From the IMG/VR virus record IMGVR_UViG_3300037963_005450, positions 83,396-115,963 of that record: 32,568 bases of DNA. The stretch is one strand, 5' to 3'. Shown here piece after piece: positions 6,183-13,486 of this stretch. The notes under the pieces were generated by a model. The model saw only the letters and a list, made by a program, of their open reading frames with translations. It made no database searches and was not told where the DNA came from. A program made the translations under genes and the position numbers. Each line of letters opens with the position of its first letter. Within the stretch, counting starts at the first letter, position 1. The DNA is from a virus.

Positions 6183-6455
6183 ATGGCAAAAAAAAGAAAC
6201 ATTAGAGAGTATAGGCAAGTAAAGGATTCTGTATACAGACCTCCTGTTACTCATATACATCAAACATTTACAGAAAAATTTGGAAATAAACTGTATGCAG
6301 TATTATTTCATTATAATCATCATAGAAAACATTGGTTTTGTTTTCCATCTGATGGTAAAAGAGAATATTTTAATGGAGCTACATACTTAGTAGGTAAAGG
6401 AAACACTCCAGAAGAAGCATTTCATGAATTACAAACAATTTTAAAAAAACAATAA
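6183..6455 (+). CDS. Hypothetical basic protein, 90 aa
   Basis: Starts MAKKRNIREYRQVKDSVYRP. ATG 6183 follows the HNH stop by five bases and is preferred to upstream in-frame starts inside that gene. It is rich in His and aromatics (HYNHHRKHWFCFP), and the C-terminal GNTPEEAFHELQTILKKQ looks like a single helix such as those in small HicB-like or phage accessory folds. No firm family. Confidence 0.55.
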   Translation: MAKKRNIREYRQVKDSVYRPPVTHIHQTFTEKFGNKLYAVLFHYNHHRKHWFCFPSDGKREYFNGATYLVGKGNTPEEAFHELQTILKKQ

Positions 6456-6456
6456 C

Positions 6457-6804
6457 ATGGAACCAGTACACATAAGTATACTTATAGGTTTGACATCTGG
6501 ATTGTTAGGTTATTACATTGGCACTTTGCATAATAAAATTAAATTATTTAATGCTTTGCAAAAAACAATAACAGAGTTAGAACAAAATATAATAAATCTT
6601 TTAAAAGAAGTTAAAGAAGCAAACATATTAGAACTACAAGAACGTGAAACTCAAAAGACTGATGGTCTTATTGGTGATTTTGCAGAAAAAGATCTTTTGC
6701 AATTTAGCTTAAAAATGGCAGTAAATAATGAAGATTACAAAAGAGCTGCATTTATTAGAGATATTTTAAAAATGAAATATGGGGAAGACAGCAGCTTTGA
6801 ATAG
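6457..6804 (+). CDS. Membrane-anchored coiled-coil protein with UVR-like C-terminus, 115 aa
   Basis: One N-terminal membrane segment (about residues 7-25, ISILIGLTSGLLGYYIG) is followed by a coiled coil (about residues 28-65, EQNIINLLKEVKEANILELQ). The C-terminal helices contain NNEDYKRAAFIRDILK, resembling the UVR motif of UvrB/UvrC/ClpC-type proteins, which mediates protein contacts. It may tether a repair or replication factor to the inner membrane; that is inference. It overlaps the following helicase start by 26 nt. Confidence 0.6.
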   Translation: MEPVHISILIGLTSGLLGYYIGTLHNKIKLFNALQKTITELEQNIINLLKEVKEANILELQERETQKTDGLIGDFAEKDLLQFSLKMAVNNEDYKRAAFIRDILKMKYGEDSSFE

Positions 6805-7891
6805 AAATGTTGTTAATGAGGAAGCTCTAAAGAAAACTTATAATTACAAAAAATGTGGTCTTGCAATGTCTATGGGTATGGGTAAAACCAGAATAGGTTT
6901 AAAACATATGCAAAAATTTTTTGACCCATTTGTAAAATATTTAGTTGTTGCACCTAAACATTCTGTATTTGCATCATGGATTGATGAGATTGCTGAAATT
7001 AATGCAGAAGATTTAATTCCTCATATAACATTTACTACATATTTGTCTATAAACAAACATAACCCAAATGATTTTGATTGTGTTTATTTAGATGAATGTC
7101 ATAGTTTATTAGAAAGTCATGAGCCTTTTTTATCTAATTTTAAAGGTAGGATTCTTGGGTTAACCGGTACTCCTCCTAAAAGAAAAGGTTCAGAGAAGTG
7201 GAGAATGGTACAAAAATATTGTCCCATTATATATACTTTCACTGTAGATCAAGCAGCTGATAGTAATATTTTAAATGATTATAAGATTGTTGTTCATCAA
7301 CTTGAACTATCTGGTTTACCAACACTAATGAAAAAAAATAAAAATGGTGGTAAATGGTATACATCAGAAAAAAAAGATTATAGTTATTTATGTGAAAGAC
7401 TGGCACAAGCCATTAGTCCAAAGCAAAGACAATTTTCATCTATAATGAGAATGAGAGGCATTATGGATTATACATCTAAAGAAGAATATCTTAAAGGTCT
7501 TATTAAAAATATAAACCAAAAATGTATAATTTTTGCAAATACTCAAGCTCAAGCAGATAAAGTATGTCAATATAGTTATCATTCAAAAAATAAACAATCT
7601 GAAGAAAATTTAGAATTATTTTCAGATGGTAGGATTGATAAGTTATCATGTGTATTACAATTATCAGAAGGTGTAACAATACCAGGTTTAAAACAAGGTA
7701 TTATTATGCATTCATATGGTAATGAAAGAAAAACAACTCAAAGGATTGGTAGATTATTAAGATTAAATCCAGATGAAACAGCCATATGTCACATCTTATG
7801 TTATAAAGATACTGTAGATGAAATATGGTTAGAAAAAGCTTTGGAAAATTTTGATCGTAATAAAGTTACTTATTTTAATCCTTTAACATGA
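6779..7891 (+). CDS. SF2 (SNF2/DEAD-like) DNA helicase, 370 aa
   Basis: Motif I is MSMGMGKT (residues 30-37), motif II DECH (105-108), motif III-like GLTGTPP (127-133) and motif VI QRIGRLLRL near residue 320. These define a superfamily 2 helicase/translocase with both RecA-like lobes. It would use ATP to remodel or unwind DNA during replication or recombination. At 370 aa it is a minimal enzyme without accessory domains. ATG 6779 gives a short pre-motif I segment and overlaps the preceding gene by 26 nt; a later start would leave little sequence before motif I. The next gene overlaps by ATGA. Confidence 0.9.
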   Translation: MGKTAALNRNVVNEEALKKTYNYKKCGLAMSMGMGKTRIGLKHMQKFFDPFVKYLVVAPKHSVFASWIDEIAEINAEDLIPHITFTTYLSINKHNPNDFDCVYLDECHSLLESHEPFLSNFKGRILGLTGTPPKRKGSEKWRMVQKYCPIIYTFTVDQAADSNILNDYKIVVHQLELSGLPTLMKKNKNGGKWYTSEKKDYSYLCERLAQAISPKQRQFSSIMRMRGIMDYTSKEEYLKGLIKNINQKCIIFANTQAQADKVCQYSYHSKNKQSEENLELFSDGRIDKLSCVLQLSEGVTIPGLKQGIIMHSYGNERKTTQRIGRLLRLNPDETAICHILCYKDTVDEIWLEKALENFDRNKVTYFNPLT

Positions 7892-8721
7892 TAAAGAAAC
7901 AGAAAACTAAAACTTTAGTTACAAAACCCAATAACAATAGTTCTGATTGTATTGCTCCAAACATTATATATGGATGTTTTGGTGGATGCATCAAAACTTA
8001 TTGTTATATGGCTAGATTTAACGGTGAAAGAGTTTTTGTAAATGAAAATGTAGATGAGATATTTGGATCTGTAGTTGATTGGGAAAAAACTTATAAAAAA
8101 GTTCCTAATCAACAAGATCCGGTATATACTATGGTAGATATTGCCTGCAATTCAGATTTAGTATTAATGCAAAAACATATGCCAGAACCGTTGATTGATT
8201 ATCTTAAAAGATATGATGATCATCCTCAACTTAATAGTACTATGGCTACTAAGTATCCTGGATTATTAAAATTAGATGTAAATCATTTTAATAAACGGCC
8301 AAGAGTACGTGTTAGTTTAATGCCTCAAAAGTATTCTGATATATTAGAACCAAAGATGCAAAAAATAATGAGCCGTATAGCTGATATTAACCGGCTTAAA
8401 CAATTGGGATGGGAAGTTCATATTAATTATAGTCCTTTAATATTTTATAAATTTTGGAAGGAAGAGTATAATAATTTATTCTCTATGGTAAGTGATATGG
8501 CAGGTGAAAATAAATGTGAAATAATTGCATTAACTAATCATCAAAGGCAAATGCAACGTGCATCACCAAAAGCTAGAGAAATAATGAGATTATCTAGTGA
8601 AATTAAAAATGGTGGTGGTGTAATGAGGTATCCATTAAAATACAAAACTATATTGTTAGATCAGTTTAAACAGATTTATAGTCAATATTTTAACTTAAAT
8701 ACAATTAGATATATTTTTTAA
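7888..8721 (+). CDS. Spore-photoproduct-lyase-like radical SAM protein with atypical Cys motif, 277 aa
   Basis: The N-terminal segment IIYGCFGGCIKTYCYMARFN carries C30, C34 and C39-Tyr, positioned like the 4Fe-4S cluster motif of radical SAM photoproduct lyases, but spaced Cx3Cx4C instead of Cx3Cx2C. Further similarity to the SPL family lies in VRVSLMPQKYSDILEPKM and LKQLGWEVHINYSPLIFY. If active it would cleave SAM to repair pyrimidine lesions or modify a nucleic acid. The family identity is an inference from layout. It overlaps the helicase by ATGA and is followed by a DNA 3'-phosphatase-like gene, suggesting a repair cassette. Confidence 0.65.
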   Translation: MIKKQKTKTLVTKPNNNSSDCIAPNIIYGCFGGCIKTYCYMARFNGERVFVNENVDEIFGSVVDWEKTYKKVPNQQDPVYTMVDIACNSDLVLMQKHMPEPLIDYLKRYDDHPQLNSTMATKYPGLLKLDVNHFNKRPRVRVSLMPQKYSDILEPKMQKIMSRIADINRLKQLGWEVHINYSPLIFYKFWKEEYNNLFSMVSDMAGENKCEIIALTNHQRQMQRASPKAREIMRLSSEIKNGGGVMRYPLKYKTILLDQFKQIYSQYFNLNTIRYIF

Positions 8722-8731
8722 AAATAATTAT

Positions 8732-9184
8732 ATGGCAAAAGAAGAAGCAATTATTGTTGATGTAGATGGTACATTGGCAGACATGAGAGGTATAAGAACT
8801 CCTTTTGAATGGGATAAAGTTCATCTTGATAAACCTCATCAAGATGTTATTGATCTTGTTAATGATTTAGCAAATATTGATTTTGAAAAAGAAGATCCTT
8901 TTTTTGGTAAAAAATACAAGATTATTATTACAACAGGTAGAGATGGTGTTTGTGAGAAAGAAACTAGAAAATGGTTGCAAGATCATAATGTACCTTATGA
9001 TTTATTATATATTAGAGATAAAGGTGACTTTAGAAAAGATAGTATAATTAAGTCTGAGATCTATATGGATCATATTAGGCCTAAGTATAATGTTAAATAT
9101 GTAATAGATGACCGTGATCAAGTAGTTGATATGTGGAGATCTTTAGGACTTAGAGTTTTACAAGTAGCACCAGGAAATTTCTAA
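8732..9184 (+). CDS. HAD-family polynucleotide 3'-phosphatase-like protein, 150 aa
   Basis: HAD motif I is VDVDGTLAD (nucleophile and acid Asp), motif II TTGR, motif III Lys in FRKDSIIK, and motif IV VIDDRDQVVDMW. The ending LGLRVLQVAPGNF and the overall order match the phosphatase half of T4 Pnkp. The kinase half is absent. It likely removes 3' phosphates from DNA or RNA ends, or acts as a nucleotidase. It sits ten bases after the radical SAM gene and its stop overlaps the next ATG (TAATG). Confidence 0.85.
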   Translation: MAKEEAIIVDVDGTLADMRGIRTPFEWDKVHLDKPHQDVIDLVNDLANIDFEKEDPFFGKKYKIIITTGRDGVCEKETRKWLQDHNVPYDLLYIRDKGDFRKDSIIKSEIYMDHIRPKYNVKYVIDDRDQVVDMWRSLGLRVLQVAPGNF

Positions 9185-9414
9185 TGGGTAGAATGAAAGA
9201 AGTCTTCATGGAAATGCGTGAAGCTGAGTTTGACGGAACATTAGAAGAATTCATCAATTTACAAAAAGAAGAGGCTTTAACTGAGCCTGTAGATATTCTT
9301 TGTCCAAATTGTCTAACTGATAAATTAGTAGAAACAGAGAATAATGAAATGAATTGTGCCACATGTGGGTATGATTTTATTAAAATTGATAGGAATACAG
9401 TAAGATTCAAGTAG
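9184..9414 (+). CDS. Zinc-ribbon protein, 76 aa
   Basis: An N-terminal helix (MGRMKEVFMEMREAEFDGTL) precedes a four-cysteine zinc ribbon, CPNCLTDKL then CATCGYDF, about 18 residues apart. It is a typical small phage nucleic-acid or protein-binding module. It is translationally coupled to the phosphatase through TAATG and may assist it. No further function can be read. Confidence 0.7.
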   Translation: MGRMKEVFMEMREAEFDGTLEEFINLQKEEALTEPVDILCPNCLTDKLVETENNEMNCATCGYDFIKIDRNTVRFK

Positions 9415-9481
9415 TTATTGAAATAAAATTCGTATATTATTATGTATCAACTATTTTCTAACAATTATATTTTAAATTAAA

Positions 9482-9955
9482 ATGAAGTCATATGGGTATG
9501 CTTGGAGGTTACTAACAATCTTAGTGGCATCTGCATATCCATACTTATGTCTATATTGGCATGGTTATGAACCTTCATTATCTACATATTGGAAAACACC
9601 ATTGCAACCATTGTTTATATTAGCAAATGTTGCAACAGCTTATTATTTTTTGCAAATGAAAAACTGGGAGATTCCTGGTTTATTGCTTATATTATTAACT
9701 GTTTTTTCAATTGATTATTATGGGGAATTGCACAATGTATTTGCAATTGCATTTTTTTTATCATGCTTATTTCCTCTTTATAAAACAAAACGTTATGTTT
9801 GGATCTTTCATTTATTTTTATTGGGAGGTTCTATAATGCCGTTAAGTTTATTAATAGGAGAAATTGTATGCATTACTGCAATAAGTTTATTCCATTTATT
9901 ATTATTGTTCAAATTTAAAACAATCAAAGAATATAATGACAGAAATTTACATTAG
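9482..9955 (+). CDS. Polytopic membrane protein, 157 aa
   Basis: Four to five hydrophobic helices can be seen (about residues 8-26, 38-56, 66-82, 85-98 and 106-145) with short aromatic loops. No family is recognised. It starts 67 nt after the zinc-ribbon gene across an AT-rich gap, so it may have its own promoter, though none matches well. Its 3' end overlaps a 22-codon gene. Confidence 0.6.
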   Translation: MKSYGYAWRLLTILVASAYPYLCLYWHGYEPSLSTYWKTPLQPLFILANVATAYYFLQMKNWEIPGLLLILLTVFSIDYYGELHNVFAIAFFLSCLFPLYKTKRYVWIFHLFLLGGSIMPLSLLIGEIVCITAISLFHLLLLFKFKTIKEYNDRNLH

Positions 9956-10004
9956 TGATCCGGGAGATGAACAACCGGGTTATGAAATAACAAAAGAGAT
10001 ATGA
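9936..10004 (+). CDS. Tiny acidic protein, 22 aa
   Basis: MTEIYISDPGDEQPGYEITK then EI and stop. It overlaps the membrane-protein gene by 20 nt and the next gene by ATGA, the coupling pattern used throughout this operon. It may be a real microprotein or only a relay for ribosomes to the downstream start. Confidence 0.35.
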   Translation: MTEIYISDPGDEQPGYEITKEI

Positions 10005-10264
10005 GATTAACAATACATATAGAAAATGGTGAGAAAACCAGAGAGGAAAGAATTGTAAAAAGATTAAATCCTAAGACAAATGAAGTAGAAAAAGTAAAAA
10101 AAGAAATTGATGTTACTTATAATACTTTATCATTTAGAAACATCCCTTCCAAAGCTGATGCTGAAGCTTTATTAGGACAATGTAGAGATAAATACATAAT
10201 CCGTAAGTGGAGCAAAGGTGATAAAAAAGGAAAAGAAATGTTCTATATAGCAAATGAAAAATAA
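10001..10264 (+). CDS. Hypothetical basic protein, 87 aa
   Basis: Very rich in Lys, Arg and Glu, with a central piece TYNTLSFRNIPSKADAEALL and a C-terminal KWSKGDKKGKEMFYIANEK. It looks like a small alpha/beta protein; no family is recognised. It overlaps the NinB-like gene by 11 nt, so both are probably made together. Confidence 0.6.
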   Translation: MRLTIHIENGEKTREERIVKRLNPKTNEVEKVKKEIDVTYNTLSFRNIPSKADAEALLGQCRDKYIIRKWSKGDKKGKEMFYIANEK

Positions 10265-10643
10265 TTTATTTGTTAAAGCCATCAAAAAAGATGGTGAAGT
10301 CACGTATCCAATTAAGGCTCAAGGTACAAGATATAAAAAGTTTATAGAAGAAATCCCTGATGGAGCCAATATAGAAATATTTATTAGCATATCTACAACC
10401 AGTAAAGGATCTAATGCCCAACTGGCAAGAGTACATGCTATGATAAGACAATTAGCTAATGATATTGGCTATACTTTTGAAGAAGTTAAAATGATGGCCA
10501 AAAGACACACTGGACTTTGTTTTAATAAAGATAATCAAGAGTATTGTAAATCATTTGCAGATTGTGACAAGTCTGAATTAAATTTAGTAATTCAAGAATT
10601 AATAAGAATGGGAGATTTTAATGGAACTCAATTGAGAACCTAA
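10254..10643 (+). CDS. NinB-like recombination protein (tentative), 129 aa
   Basis: The segment SNAQLARVHAMIRQLANDIG then EEVKMMAKRHTGLCF, followed by KSFADCDKSELNLVIQELI, has the order seen in lambda NinB (Orf): an SxxQNxxxHxxL-like helix, a central helix with Lys, then a Ser-xx-Glu/Leu helix near the end. NinB is a recombination mediator that helps load strand-exchange proteins on SSB-coated DNA, which fits with Sak4, SSB and RusA in this window. Similarity is by eye. It converges with, and overlaps by four bases, the minus-strand gene. Confidence 0.5.
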   Translation: MKNNLFVKAIKKDGEVTYPIKAQGTRYKKFIEEIPDGANIEIFISISTTSKGSNAQLARVHAMIRQLANDIGYTFEEVKMMAKRHTGLCFNKDNQEYCKSFADCDKSELNLVIQELIRMGDFNGTQLRT

Positions 10644-11122
10644 GCTTTTTTAACATCCAATTGTTTAACAAGCTTATTAATTTCTTCCACTTGTTTTTCT
10701 AAATCATCTGATTTAGTTCTTTCTTGTGCAAGCATACTAAAAACCTTCTTGGTCTGTTCAGGATCAAGAGGGTTTGATGTAATCTCAACCATACAACCTT
10801 GTTTTTCTGCCTCTTCTTGGCAGTATTGGATTAAATATGTACAAACATAAATCATTTGTTCAAATTGATTTAAAATAAGTTCTTCAGGAATTGTAGTTTC
10901 CTCTTGAATATGTTTTTCAATTTGATTGATTTTAGTATAAATACTAGCAACTTTTTCTGGATCTTTCATTTGAGAAATGAGAGTCATAAGAATATTTTGA
11001 AATGTAGGAACTATAGATGCATTTAAAGTTAAATTTTTTAATACTTTAGTTCTATCTATAATTTTTCTTTTTTCTCTTTTTGGTGCTGGCGTTGATGCTT
11101 TCTTTTGTTTTGACATATCCAT
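10640..11122 (-). CDS. Lone minus-strand coiled-coil protein, 160 aa
   Basis: A basic N-terminus (KQKKASTPAPKREKRKIIDR) precedes an almost wholly helical body ending in a likely coiled coil (SDDLEKQVEEINKLVKQLD). No family is recognised. It is the only minus-strand gene inside about 30 kb of plus-strand genes, has its own promoter at 11223-11231, and faces the DnaA-like gene, so it may be a regulator, origin factor or structural chaperone. Two ATGs lie six bases apart (11122 and 11116); either could be used. Confidence 0.7.
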   Translation of the reverse strand: MDMSKQKKASTPAPKREKRKIIDRTKVLKNLTLNASIVPTFQNILMTLISQMKDPEKVASIYTKINQIEKHIQEETTIPEELILNQFEQMIYVCTYLIQYCQEEAEKQGCMVEITSNPLDPEQTKKVFSMLAQERTKSDDLEKQVEEINKLVKQLDVKKA

Positions 11123-11145
11123 TTTTATTTAAGGAGTTACTATAG

Positions 11146-11164
11146 GCCATAAATCTTTTATGGC
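11146..11164 (-). promoter_or_regulatory. Hairpin in the 5' leader of the minus-strand gene
   Basis: GCCATAAA (11146-11153) pairs perfectly with TTTATGGC (11157-11164) over a three-base loop, ending 23 nt before the ATG at 11122. It has the same hairpin-then-start layout as many plus-strand genes here and may affect translation or mRNA stability. Confidence 0.5.
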
Positions 11165-11222
11165 TGATTGAATTATCTAATAATTTAAGATCACGGTGTA
11201 ATTCTAAATTGTATAACATACT

Positions 11223-11231
11223 GCAAATATA
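11223..11231 (-). promoter_or_regulatory. Bacteroidota-type -7 promoter element (minus strand)
   Basis: On the minus strand this reads TATATTTGC, a perfect match to the TAnnTTTGC element used by the primary sigma factor of Bacteroidota. It would start transcription near 11215 and give a leader of about 90 nt. No clear TTG -33 element is present. Confidence 0.6.
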
Positions 11232-11232
11232 T

Positions 11233-11279
11233 AAAAAATTTTTTAAACTATAAAAGTGTAATATATCATATTTATTACA
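11233..11279. other. Divergent AT-rich control region; possible origin or operator
   Basis: It contains the 12-bp palindrome AAAAAATTTTTT (11233-11244) and the inverted repeat TGTAATA (11257-11263) / TATTACA (11273-11279), lying between two divergent promoters and next to a gene with a DnaA domain IV-like fold. This suits an operator or a melting region of an origin. No standard DnaA box is seen. Confidence 0.4.
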
Positions 11280-11299
11280 AAAAAGTCATTTAAAATTAG

Positions 11300-11308
11300 T
11301 ATATTTGT
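11300..11308 (+). promoter_or_regulatory. Bacteroidota-type -7 promoter element (plus strand)
   Basis: TATATTTGT matches TAnnTTTG. Transcription would start near 11315, about ten bases before ATG 11326, and drive the replication operon. No consensus -33 TTG is visible. Confidence 0.6.
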
Positions 11309-11325
11309 TATTAAAACAAACCAAC

Positions 11326-11859
11326 ATGTCTATAAAAAATGAACTTCATAGCATGCATAATGCTATTAGTAAATTTACTAAAGATTTTGAAGAACAATTC
11401 GGTGAACAAGTCACTGTAATTATTGGGGAAACAGATGCTGTTGGAGATAATAGAACTCCAATTGTAGTTATTGAAAAGATTACATTAAATCTTTTAAAAA
11501 TATATAACCCAGAATATGAAAAAGTTGAGTCATTTTCATATAGAACTAGAAAGCATGATTATCAAATGCATTTACAAGCTTTTTGTTTAATTACATTTAT
11601 GCAAGGTTACAGTAAAAGTGCAATTGCTAGACATATAGGAAAGAATCACGCCAGTATTATAAATGCTATTGATTCTGCTGAAAACTATATATTTTGCAAA
11701 TCAAGCACTTTTTTAAGAATACATACTAACATTTTAACACAATTAAAAGATTATGTGGGAATTTCTGAAGACAATTCTAAAGAACAAAATAACACCAAAT
11801 CAAGCAATGTTACTATTCTCAATGAAAGAGAAAGTCTCATTGCCCATACAGTATCCTGA
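11326..11859 (+). CDS. DnaA domain IV-like DNA-binding protein, 177 aa
   Basis: The middle of the protein has RKHDYQMHLQAFCLITFM followed by GYSKSAIARHIGKNHASIIN, the same pattern as the helix-turn-helix and signature helix of DnaA domain IV (...S..EIG..FG.RDHTTV..A). There is no AAA ATPase domain, so it is a DnaA-like DNA-binding module on its own, plausibly an origin-binding or helicase-recruiting initiator. It is the first gene after a divergent promoter region and heads the operon with the DnaB helicase. ATG 11326 is chosen because an upstream in-frame TTG (11305) lies inside the promoter element. The C-terminal 35 residues are polar and overlap the next gene. Confidence 0.7.
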   Translation: MSIKNELHSMHNAISKFTKDFEEQFGEQVTVIIGETDAVGDNRTPIVVIEKITLNLLKIYNPEYEKVESFSYRTRKHDYQMHLQAFCLITFMQGYSKSAIARHIGKNHASIINAIDSAENYIFCKSSTFLRIHTNILTQLKDYVGISEDNSKEQNNTKSSNVTILNERESLIAHTVS

Positions 11860-12346
11860 AGAAGATTTTAAAAGTCTTCTTGAAAATAATTATTTAGAGT
11901 TTGTAAAAGGGGCCTATACTATTACTATAGAAGGTAAAATTTTAATGGCTCATTTAGATAATTATTTTTTAAAAGCAAAGAAGAAAACAAATATTCAGTT
12001 AATGGGAAAAGATTTTAATGAGAAGATTAAGCAATATAGAGAAATCTTTCCTGCTAAAAAATTACCCAGTGGTAAACCAGCTAGACAAAATGTCAAAGCA
12101 TTAACTGATTCATTTAGATGGTTCTTTGAAAGTTATGATCATACATGGGATGATGTAATTAAAGCAACAAAAATGTATGTGAATGAATATAGAGATGCTG
12201 ATTATCTCTATATGGTAACAAGTCAATACTTTGTCTCAAAACAAGATAAGCATAAAGTGAAAGTTTCATTACTTGCTGATTATTGTGATTTGATTAAAGA
12301 AGGAGTTGATACTACAGAAGATCATTTTAAAGAAAAAGTAGTATGA
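11753..12346 (+). CDS. Hypothetical replication-operon protein, 197 aa
   Basis: The N-terminal part (KNKITPNQAMLLFSMKEK, then YLEFVKGAYTITIEGKILM) looks like a small winged helix. The rest is helical, with LPSGKPARQNVKALTDSFRW and WDDVIKATKMYVNEYRD. No family is recognised; its place between a DnaA-like protein and DnaB suggests a helicase loader or adaptor, as inference. ATG 11753 keeps the TPNQ helix, giving a 107-nt out-of-frame overlap with the upstream gene; a later ATG at 11807 is possible. It ends with an ATGA overlap to the next gene. Confidence 0.65.
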   Translation: MWEFLKTILKNKITPNQAMLLFSMKEKVSLPIQYPEEDFKSLLENNYLEFVKGAYTITIEGKILMAHLDNYFLKAKKKTNIQLMGKDFNEKIKQYREIFPAKKLPSGKPARQNVKALTDSFRWFFESYDHTWDDVIKATKMYVNEYRDADYLYMVTSQYFVSKQDKHKVKVSLLADYCDLIKEGVDTTEDHFKEKVV

Positions 12347-12531
12347 AACCAATTGACATTAAAAAGAAAAATAAATTATATGGCAATGATTTTTTAAGAA
12401 TTAATAATGAAGATCAATGTATTAATGATTGGATAAGAAATGATCCAAAAACTTTAATTAAAACATTAAGAGAAAGAAGAATTAATCTTGAATATAAATG
12501 CTATAAAAAGTTATTAGGAAAAATAGTATGA
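12343..12531 (+). CDS. Small basic hypothetical protein, 62 aa
   Basis: MKPIDIKKKNKLYGNDFLRI opens a short helical, Lys/Arg-rich protein ending LEYKCYKKLLGKIV. It is joined to both neighbours by ATGA overlaps, between the putative adaptor and the DnaB helicase, so it is probably made in step with them. No family is recognised. Confidence 0.6.
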   Translation: MKPIDIKKKNKLYGNDFLRINNEDQCINDWIRNDPKTLIKTLRERRINLEYKCYKKLLGKIV

Positions 12532-13484
12532 GTAAAAGTAAAGAAGCGTGGGTTGGGCAATATGCAGCTTTTAATGATGCATTAAAGTATATGCTTAATA
12601 GACAAAACGGAAATGAAAAGTCTATATATACACCGTGGCCTAAATTTAATGATGCTACTACAGATGGATTAGAATGGAATACTCTTACTGTAATTGGTGG
12701 AAGACCTGGTTCAGGTAAAACATTAATTAAAGATCAAATAATAAGAGAATCATTTACATTAAATCCAGATGATAATTTTAGAGTTTTAGAATTTCAGTTT
12801 GAAATGGTTGGAAGAACTTCAGCTATTAGAGAATTTAGTTCTATAACTGGTAAAACTTATAAAGAATTATGCAGTGCAGGAAGCACACTGACAACAGATG
12901 TTTTAAATGTTTGTCATCAATATGCAAAAGAAAGAGTAAAATATCCGGTAGATATTATAGGAACTCCTATGACAGTAAATCAAATGCGTGATCAGATAGA
13001 CATGTATATGAATGAACACAAAGGTCAAAAAACTATAATAACATTGGATCATACTATTCTTGTAAAAAGAGCACCTTATCAAAATAATAGATTAGATATG
13101 TTATTTGAGTTAGGTGAATTCTTTACACAATGTAAGCGTGACTACCCTTGTCTGTTTATTGCTTTGTCTCAACTTAATAGAAATATTGATAATCCAGATA
13201 GAGCAGTAGATGGTAAATATGGTAATTACATTCTTGAATCAGATATATTTGGTTCAGATGCTATGTTGCAACACGCAGATACATTAATAGGTATTAACCG
13301 GCCTGCTAAACAAAAGATTAGATTCTATGGTCCTGATAGATATATTATAGAAAATGATAGAACATTAGTTCTTCATTTTTTAAAAGCTAGAAATGGAGAC
13401 ACTAGAATGAGTTTCTTTAAAGCACATTTTGAGCAAATGGAAATTGCAGAAATGGAGACGCCACAGCAGCAACAAAGAAGATAA
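12528..13484 (+). CDS. DnaB-type replicative DNA helicase (ATPase domain only), 318 aa
   Basis: Walker A is GGRPGSGKT (residues 57-65), Walker B TIITLDH with Asp174, then the DnaB H3-like motif FIALSQLNR (210-218) and an arginine-finger-like KARNGDTR (287-294). These are the RecA-fold C-terminal domain of DnaB/gp4 family hexameric helicases. The N-terminal collar domain of bacterial DnaB is missing, leaving only about 45 residues before the ATPase fold. It would unwind the fork with the primase at 15577. Overlaps the upstream gene by ATGA. Confidence 0.9.
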   Translation: MSKSKEAWVGQYAAFNDALKYMLNRQNGNEKSIYTPWPKFNDATTDGLEWNTLTVIGGRPGSGKTLIKDQIIRESFTLNPDDNFRVLEFQFEMVGRTSAIREFSSITGKTYKELCSAGSTLTTDVLNVCHQYAKERVKYPVDIIGTPMTVNQMRDQIDMYMNEHKGQKTIITLDHTILVKRAPYQNNRLDMLFELGEFFTQCKRDYPCLFIALSQLNRNIDNPDRAVDGKYGNYILESDIFGSDAMLQHADTLIGINRPAKQKIRFYGPDRYIIENDRTLVLHFLKARNGDTRMSFFKAHFEQMEIAEMETPQQQQRR

Positions 13485-13486
13485 TT

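Noticed and set aside
9418-9441. TTG...TATATTATT promoter before the 157-aa membrane protein
   Set aside because: The spacing between elements is about 12 nt and the -7 match is imperfect.
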